Shown here: in pieces, positions 59,001-64,000 of the stretch
How the letters are laid out: each line of letters starts with the position of its first letter
Numbering within the stretch: position 1 is the first letter of the stretch
Origin: Salminus brasiliensis
Taxonomy: Eukaryota > Chordata > Actinopteri > Characiformes > Bryconidae
Length of the DNA: 64,000 nt
NCBI RefSeq assembly: GCF_030463535.1
Contig: NC_132888.1
Location: 1,178,772 to 1,242,771 of the forward strand
Reading direction: 5' to 3'
Made by a program: the position numbers and the translations under genes
The notes under the pieces: generated by a model
What the model was told of the DNA's origin: nothing
The model's database searches: none
The model's input: only the letters and a program-made list of their open reading frames with translations

Positions 59001-62000
59001 TATACACACACTGTTATGTACAGAAAGTTACAGATGATATACACATTTACAGAACATGAACATCTGTACAGCTGTGCGAATAGTCATGTCACATCTATAG
59101 GAATCACTTCATGCACACTATAGTTCATTCATAAGACTTTATAAACATGACCGGGACAAAAACGCATTACCCTTTATAGCCATTAGTGAGCATTATGAAG
59201 TAGTATGAAGCAGTGTTCCACCCATAAGGCTTTTATTTACAAAATGCACTTTATAGCCATTTTATTATGCATTATAAATAGTAAACATAATGCTTATATT
59301 ATATGTAGATTTTATAACATGTCGTGATGCGTGTGTAAGGCTTGTTATTATGTATTATTAACTGTTTACTTTACACTGTCAGTTTCTAAGACATTCTTGC
59401 ACAGTGTATTATAACAGGGACAGAATTTACAGTATATACTAATAATATGAATGCATTATAATGTGTCATGAATGTGTTGATGTTGATGGTGCTCCCAGGC
59501 AGCATTATTATGAGTAAGACAGATACAGCTCTGGAAAAAAATTGAGACACTTAATATTATTTTCTTAAATTTGCAATCTCTACGTTTTATTCCAGGTATT
59601 TCATCAAACAGAGCTGATTTAGCTGAATCTGCAGACTATGAACGGCATAAAGTCCCAACAGCAGTGTGAAAGACTAGAGGAGAGCCGGCCGAGACATGAG
59701 AGCTGTGATTGGCCGTCGAGGTTATTTCAGCATAGTGATTCTGAATGCTCTCAAAGTTCAGATATTAGTACTGTGATTAAATCTGAATAATAACTTCTTT
59801 ACATTATAATTATTATAATCATTCATCTGCAGTATTTGAGCAGTTGTTTTTGCAAATAAATAAATGCTCTAAATAGTAAATATTTATATTTGGAATTTAG
59901 GGAAAATGTTAAGGAAATACAACGCAAATGTTCATTTCCCTTAAACACACTGCCTATACATAGTAAATCCAGAGAAACTGATCATGTAGGGTGGTCTCTT
60001 CATGTTTTCCGGAGCTGTAGTTTAGAGGCTCTAAAATGTGTAAAATAATGGAGAACATTTCTAAGTGTAGGCGTGTCTACATGATTATCCTCATCCTCCT
60101 CTGGTGATGCTCAGCTGTAAAGATCTCCTGGCCTGTGGTGCAGGTGCGGTGTGATATACAGAGATAGAGTGTATAAGTGTCAGTCTCCTCTCTGCACCTG
60201 CACACTCCAAACACACGCTGAGGAATGTGAATGAGCTGCATGCTGAATAATAACACAGCACCATCAGAAACACACAGGTGTGCGAAAGCCGAGAGCCGAG
60301 AGCCGAGAGCAAAGAGCCGAGAGCCAGAGGGAGACGGAAAAGACGGCAGGGGGAAAGGAAGTCCTCAGACATGCACTCATGCTTCCTCACTTCTATTAAA
60401 GAACACTTACGTGCCGTCTGCAGGCTGGGAATAACAACATGGTGTATGTTAATAACACAGATTTACAGAACGATAACAACACTGAGCGCTCTGTGCAGAT
60501 GTTTTCCACACAGATTTATGGCCCAGGCTCTGCTGTAGCTGTCAGATCCGTACTGGCAGTGGTTAAAAGAACAGTTCAACAAAAAAATCATAAAAAATAG
60601 AAGGAGCAGTTAGACCGTAGGGCCGGTCTAGAGCTGTGAAATTCCTCTCCATAAAAACCCAGTTCTGAGTAAATTTACCTTCCCTTCTTTCTCAGACTCA
60701 GAAATGGACACGGCTTCACAGCTCTAGAGTGGAGCGACTGCCTAACTGCCGGCTTGTGAAGAGACTCCTGCCGTAGCTGATCAGCCAGGATGTGTTTGCT
60801 CCTTTAATTTTACAGCTTATGTGCACTAATTAGCATGATGTTAACTGCAGGCCTAAATCCTCATACACTCATAGACTTGCCTATGTACTTTCTGACACTG
60901 TACAAGCTCAATGCTGGGGGGCTTTATACCCCTCTAGCCCACGCCTGGCATTATTAGGCAGCATGGAGCCAATAGGGTCATGATGTTGATCTGCTCCTGC
61001 AGAGAGTCCTATTCTATTGGCAGTACTTCTCTCTCTCAGGGACAAGACAAGCTGGGTGTGCATTTGCACATCTGTGTCAGCAATGAGTGAGAAAAGCTTA
61101 ACTAAAGTAGCTGAATGCATTCATTAGAAGGGGTGTCCACAAACATTTGGCCATGCAGTGTATCTGGCGAATTATCAGGACCAGTGTAAATGATGAGGTT
61201 TAGCGTTGGAGGAAACTGCAGTGAGTTTAGGTGTTCGGCTGTAGAGGTTAAGGATCTATAAAGCATGTAAGTGTCTTTTCCATATAAAGTGTTCCCCTGT
61301 GTTTGAGGTGGAGGTCTGCATCCACTCAGAAACCACCCAGCAGTGAGCGGACGGGAGCTGTTGACGGAGGGGTGGAGGGGAGCGGAGGGTAAGCTCTGCA
61401 GCTCTGTGGCTTTATTAGCTGGTGTGAAAGCCACACTGTGAGCACAGTGCAGAAAGACGAGCGTCCGCAGCCTCCGGCCATTAAAGTGAAAGGAGATATG
61501 ACCGTTTGGCTGCATGTAATTTCTTCCTCCAGCATGTGTGTAAACCAAAACCCTCAATATTTAACAGCTTTGCTCCGGCATGGAAAAACTGACAGCTCAA
61601 CACTTCCACTGCTTGTTTATTCTGAGCTAATTTGCTTGATATGTACCCAGCGCCTGACAGCTCGGAGAGCAGGAGAGAGAGTAGGAACGCAGGAGCGCTC
61701 AGAACAGGTGCTGCTCTGAGGAAAATCTAGAAACTGTACAGTCAGTCCTTCTCTGAGGCCTTGCCGGGGTTTAAACTGATGGCCTCCTCACACTTGATGA
61801 ACAGCAGTTAGACCGTAGGGCCGGTCAAGTGCTGTGAAATTCCTCTCCATAAAAACCCAGTTCTGAGTAAATTTAAATTTGCTCTAGAGTGGAGCGACTG
61901 TCTAACGGCCTGCTTGTGAAGAGAACAGGATTATAAGTTCAAATCCAATTCAAATTCATATTATGTCTGTTCTGTTCAGTTCTGTCACCTCGGATATAAG

Positions 62001-63329
62001 TGTGAGCGGTGAGAGATGTCAAACTTCTAATCCTATTTTTTTAATAAAATGTTGAGGATAAATCTGGTTTTTGAGAATAGATTTGTTTTTGTAATATTGA
62101 GTGAATCTCCTGATCAGTTTGTAATAAATAATAATGTGTTAAAAATCCATAAAGTTCTGTTTTTAGTCGTGCCGTGTGCAATCTAGTTTGAGATTAGCAC
62201 AAAATGGTGGAAAAGTTACTGTCAGCTCTGTTAAATGGTTTAAAGTATTAACCAGTAACTGGTGAGTCAAATGGTTCCATCCCTGAAATGTATCCGCAAC
62301 TCTAGAATATATATATATATATATATTTACACATAAATAATATATACTTATAACTATGTAGCACCTTTTTGGTGCTTAATGCTCTATATAGAACCTCTTC
62401 TGTTAATTTGAAGAACCATTTCAGAACCCAGTGCTTCTTTGAGCTGCTATGGTTCTAGATAAAGGTGTTAGTTTCTTCTGAATTCCTGAATTTGCCCACA
62501 TTTCAAACACTGAATGACATCATATCTTATCTTAACACCTAAAAATGCATAAAAGGGACCCTGAGGGTGATTAGTGAGACCCTGCCTCTCACTAGCTGGA
62601 GCTGAAGCACTTCTGCAGGTAGGAGTGGACCAGGACCAGAACTCCTCCACAGTGGAGTTCTTGTTGCTGCTTAGGGGGATGCTGAAGGGGCGTGGCTAAG
62701 ATGACCCAGTAGTTAGCTTAGCACAGAGGCAACACACACGCTGTTTCTGAGCAACCCAAAGTGGCCTTGACTTTCACACAAATGCAGGTGTGTCGCATTA
62801 GAGGTGGTCTACAGGCCCAGGTGAGGGGCTGGTCCATTGTTTCTTATCTTTTCTGAATGAATAAATATGGTGGTCACATGGCTGTGTTTATCCCCTCTGG
62901 GTCGCTTTTTCATTACTAGGTTTTGGGCTGAGATGTGATGTCATTCAATAGGAAAAGTGTATACAGCTGGAACTGATGTGTAACAGGTCCTGTCTGATCC
63001 CAGATCAGATAGAGTGTGAGACACACACTGATGAAGTTCACCCATGTTGTAAATGTATGAGTTGTGTCTGTACTGGCAGTCCCAGCTGTGATACTGGTTT
63101 TGTCTACATGTGTCAGAGTGTGTTAGAGTATGTAGTGAAGGTGTGTGTGTGTGTGTGTGTGTGTGTACCGTGTCCAGGTGTGTTCTCTGGTGCTTTGCGC
63201 GGTCGCTGGAGTTGCTGAAGGCCTTCAGGCAGCCACGATACTGACAGATATACGGCTTTTCTCCTGTGTGGCTCCGCAGGTGGATCTTCAGGTTCTCCAG
63301 CCGAGAAAAAGCCTTACTGCAGCCTTCAA

Positions 63330-63330
<1 letters not shown>
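46592..63330 (-). CDS. glis1: GLIS1/GLIS3-type zinc-finger transcription factor, C-terminal part, partial
   Basis: Seven exons on - with matching phases: 63169-63330, 58385-58495, 57114-57243, 51289-51448, 50382-50482, 48670-48780 and 46592-46722. They encode 301 residues plus stop; the 5' part lies right of the window. The first exon holds the end of zinc finger 3 ([20 protein letters not shown]), finger 4 ([10 protein letters not shown]...HQRTH, C-x4-C-x12-H-x3-H) and HLDT. The second holds finger 5 ([20 protein letters not shown]). Fingers of this Gli/Zic class bind DNA in the nucleus. The rest is a Ser/Pro/Asn/His-rich tail, typical of the GLIS transactivation region, and ends [15 protein letters not shown], close to the GLIS1/3 C-terminus. 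GLIS2 fits less well. GLIS1 is preferred over GLIS3 because the other genes map to human 1p, the GLIS1 arm. Confidence is high for the family and moderate for the paralogue. Confidence 0.9.
46960..47140. repeat. Repeat-like segment with (AGC)n, in a GLIS intron
   Basis: tcctccaggtttctcctgga, cagtccagccagcacagcgt and ggaggatgtgttcaactcca lead into about 13 agc units (47032-47070). On + it can be read as a short Ser-rich open frame, but no gene was found around it. I think it belongs to a dispersed element. Confidence 0.5.
47335..48600. repeat. Degenerate GGTTCTATATAGAACC array in a GLIS intron
   Basis: Dozens of imperfect copies of ggttctatatagaacc, cctttttgcttagagtgtag and aaagaaccattt. The core is self-complementary. 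The same wording occurs at 16.44-16.62, 39.99-40.23 and 62.35-62.46 kb. Confidence 0.85.
49030..49085. repeat. (CA)n compound microsatellite
   Basis: acacacac with interspersed tc, in a GLIS intron. Confidence 0.9.
49440..50205. repeat. TAGCAACCAC array in a GLIS intron
   Basis: Degenerate repeats of cacctagcaaccacttagca, cctgggataccatagcaa and catcctattaaccactaagc. They are the inverse of the GTTGCTA array at 19.26-19.84 kb. There is some larger-scale duplication: 49617-49690 is repeated at 49747-49820. Confidence 0.93.
50868..51150. mobile_element. Family C element fragment
   Basis: catcattccagagaacacag, cacgcctggcattattaggc and gctccagagagtcctattct, in reverse orientation to the copy at 34.7 kb. 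It ends 140 bases from a GLIS exon. Confidence 0.7.
51470..53010. repeat. Degenerate array of AGTAATTACTTT units in a GLIS intron
   Basis: Alternating blocks: gagtaattactttgcctaaa, ttgtaattggattacttt, agtaatctcactacacacta and catatattcccagtgttgag. The period is about 150 to 230 bases, with strong divergence between copies. It is non-coding. Confidence 0.85.
53011..54040 (-). other. GLIS intron, mostly unique sequence
   Basis: Bases 53030-53700 look non-repetitive and GC-balanced, with modest open frames on - and no recognised domain or good splice pair. No other gene is supported here. Confidence 0.4.
54050..54400. repeat. Dispersed repeat (partner of 2.34-2.88 kb)
   Basis: (CATTTA)n, then cggcatttagcagatgctct and tatccagagcgacttacaaa, wording common in teleost interspersed repeats. 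Then tctctgaagaggagggtctt follows, as at 2372. Flanks differ, so both are insertions. Confidence 0.7.
54400..55600. repeat. Degenerate array of gttcccagagtcctatgt units
   Basis: About 40 imperfect copies of an 18-20 base phrase (gttcccagagtcctatgt, ccagggttctatgtttcca). A few continue at 56930-57010, beyond the transposon, so the Tc1-like element seems to have jumped into the array. Open frames in it are artefacts. Confidence 0.88.
55669..56922. mobile_element. Tc1/mariner-type transposon, nearly complete
   Basis: Inverted ends ctgtgcagaattattaggca (left) and tgcctaataattctgcacac (right), flanked by TA on both sides as expected for Tc1/mariner target sites. Length is about 1250 bases with one internal gene on -. 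Inserted in a GLIS intron, within the gttcccagag array. Confidence 0.93.
55809..56699 (-). CDS. Tc1/mariner-type transposase, open but lacking its third catalytic region
   Basis: An uninterrupted frame of 296 aa. The N-terminal helix-turn-helix ([33 protein letters not shown]) is the DNA-binding half, with a second half rich in Lys/Arg. The catalytic core shows [16 protein letters not shown] (first Asp), [10 protein letters not shown] and [12 protein letters not shown] (second Asp). The usual block with the third acidic residue (SPDLNPIE-type) is missing: STAWLASK runs directly into [15 protein letters not shown], with about 20 residues lost in frame. The C-terminus ([15 protein letters not shown]) follows. 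It can probably bind its ends but not cut. The open frame otherwise suggests a recent arrival. Confidence 0.9.
   Translation of the reverse strand: MGQRRDLTDSEKSEIVRYLAEGCSSLEIAKLLKRDHRSIKHFMANSQQGHKKRVEKRPPVLPFQSCNVTGVSKSTRCAILRDKVRKAEKRPPLNKKHKIKRPDWAKKYLKTFKKDLQVLWTDEMRVTLDGPDGWARGWISKGQRAPLRLRRQQGGGGVLVWAGIIKDELVGPFRVEGGVKLNSQTYCQFLEDTFFKQWYRKKSVSFKKNMIFMQDNAPSHASKYSTAWLASKGNLWSLIKCEIYREGKQSTSLNSVWEAVVSAARNVDRKQIKQLTESLDGRLLSVMVKKGGFIGH
57868..58350. mobile_element. Family C element, most complete copy
   Basis: Starts atatgtccatatgtttgtgg acaccccttc and ends gtgtcccaacacttttggcc. The interior has ttggctccatgctgcctaat, ggtataaagccccccagcat, ctagtagaaagtcttcttct. It ends 35 bases from a GLIS exon. 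Confidence 0.75.
58500..59520 (-). other. GLIS intron, AT-rich
   Basis: No gene. Bases 59150-59500 have cattatgaagtagtatgaag and cattatgcattataaata wording that looks like an old low-complexity or element relic. Confidence 0.4.
59524..60020. mobile_element. Family E inverted-repeat element, both ends
   Basis: Left end tacagctctggaaaaaaat and right end gttttccggagctgtag are inverted copies. The interior is closely similar to 7202-7625. Non-autonomous, about 500 bases, in a GLIS intron. Confidence 0.85.
60600..61165. repeat. Dispersed repeat pair member, then family C fragment
   Basis: 60608-60775 (cagttagaccgtagggccgg, gctgtgaaattcctctccat, ggagcgactgcctaactgcc) recurs at 61804-61925. 60908-61165 is a reverse family C piece ending ggtgtccacaaacatttggc. 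Confidence 0.75.
61166..63160 (-). other. GLIS intron
   Basis: Holds the second copy of the 60.6 kb repeat at 61804-61925, an (AT)n at 62311-62326, and a ggttcta-type piece at 62350-62460. No gene or RNA was recognised. Confidence 0.5.

Positions 63331-63375
<45 letters not shown>
63331..63375. repeat. (CA)n abutting the GLIS zinc-finger exon
   Basis: The CA repeat runs into ctg on +, so on the gene strand the acceptor is (TG)nCAG. A second TG repeat on + (63140-63166) lies on the other side, against the donor. Confidence 0.95.
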
Positions 63376-63376
<1 letters not shown>

Positions 63377-63511
63377 TTTCACACAGACACACACACACTA
63401 AATTTCACACAGACATACACACTGCTACACAAGTCATAGCTTCAGCTGAAAGAACTATGATAAACTATGATAAGAAGAAGGACGGAAGCGTTTGAGGTAC
63501 TGAAGCACCTT

Positions 63512-63619
63512 CTACCTGTCTGTCTGTCTGCCTGTCTGTATACCTGTCTGTATACCTGTCTGTCGTGTCTGTATACCTGTCTGTATACCTGTCGTTCTGT
63601 CCATCTATCTACCTATCTA

Positions 63620-63652
<33 letters not shown>

Positions 63653-63732
63653 TTATCTATCTATCTGACTGTCTATTTATCTACTGGTCTGTCTGTATAC
63701 CTGTCTATCTTTCTGTCTGTCTATCTATTTAC

Positions 63733-63782
<50 letters not shown>

Positions 63783-64000
63783 GCCTATTTACCTGCCTAT
63801 CTATCTATCTATCTGACTGTCTATTTATCTACTGGTCTGTCTGTATACCTGTCTATCTTTCTGTCTGTCTATCTAATTACCTGTCTGTCTGTCTGTTTGT
63901 CTGTATGTCTGTCTGTCTGTCTGTCTATCTGCCTATTTACCTGCCTATCTATCTATCTATCTGACTGTCTATTTATCTACTGGTTTGTTTGTATACCTGT
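63512..64000. repeat. (CTGT)n/(CTAT)n compound microsatellite to the window end
   Basis: Imperfect tetranucleotides ctgtctgt and ctatctat. A larger block is duplicated: 63655-63790 and 63800-63960 share tgactgtctatttatctact then ggtctgtctgtatacctgtc. The Tyr-Leu-Ser-Val-Cys frames are artefacts. Confidence 0.95.

Noticed and set aside
63467-63964. A 165-codon Tyr/Leu/Ser/Val/Cys frame on +
   Set aside because: Tetranucleotide repeat only.

Overview
The window is vertebrate nuclear DNA, most likely from a ray-finned fish. It holds widely spaced GT-AG exons, many CA/GT, ATT and GGAT microsatellites, several minisatellites, and many Tc1/mariner-type elements and short inverted-repeat elements. 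The transposon flavour and the GTTGCTA-type satellites look like those of otophysan teleosts, but the species cannot be fixed from sequence alone. No prokaryotic, plasmid, CRISPR or viral system was seen.

Five protein-coding genes are supported. (1) The 3' half of HECTD3, an E3 ubiquitin ligase, on + (six exons, 557-5967). (2) A complete RPS8 (40S ribosomal protein eS8) on + (10563-14554), with a 5' oligopyrimidine start region and a box C/D snoRNA in each of its five introns: one SNORD55-like, one SNORD46-like and three SNORD38-like. (3) A complete bestrophin, best read as BEST4, on - (nine exons, 23492 down to 15634, 462 aa). (4) A two-exon, single-pass leucine-rich-repeat membrane protein on - (39356 down to 37415, 437 aa) that I cannot name. 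(5) The 3' part of a GLIS1/GLIS3-type zinc-finger gene on - (seven exons, 63330 down to 46592). HECTD3, RPS8 and BEST4 lie close together on human chromosome 1p34.1, and GLIS1 is further along the same arm, so this looks like an old conserved block. RPS8 and BEST4 are convergent.

Most of the remaining sequence is repeats. 0.8-1.9 kb is an intronic minisatellite of HECTD3. 6.3-10.2 kb holds inverted-repeat elements and a decayed Tc1 copy upstream of RPS8. 17.5-21.6 kb holds minisatellites and element pieces inside BEST4. 24-37 kb is a transposon graveyard with a 2.3 kb array of a 26-bp unit. 40-46.2 kb holds a 59-bp minisatellite, a 117-bp near-perfect palindrome and a local duplication. 47.3-55.6 kb holds several degenerate arrays inside GLIS introns. 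55.67-56.92 kb is a nearly intact Tc1-like transposon whose transposase has lost its third catalytic acidic region.

Functionally, RPS8 and its intronic snoRNAs form a coherent ribosome-biogenesis unit: one transcript supplies a ribosomal protein and several rRNA 2'-O-methylation guides. The other genes are unrelated in role: ubiquitin ligation, a chloride channel, a membrane receptor-like protein and a transcription factor. The expanded SNORD38 set is the most interesting established-biology signal. The near-zero-loop palindromes and the unnamed receptor-like gene are the best candidates for something not yet described. I found no evidence of a wholly new system.
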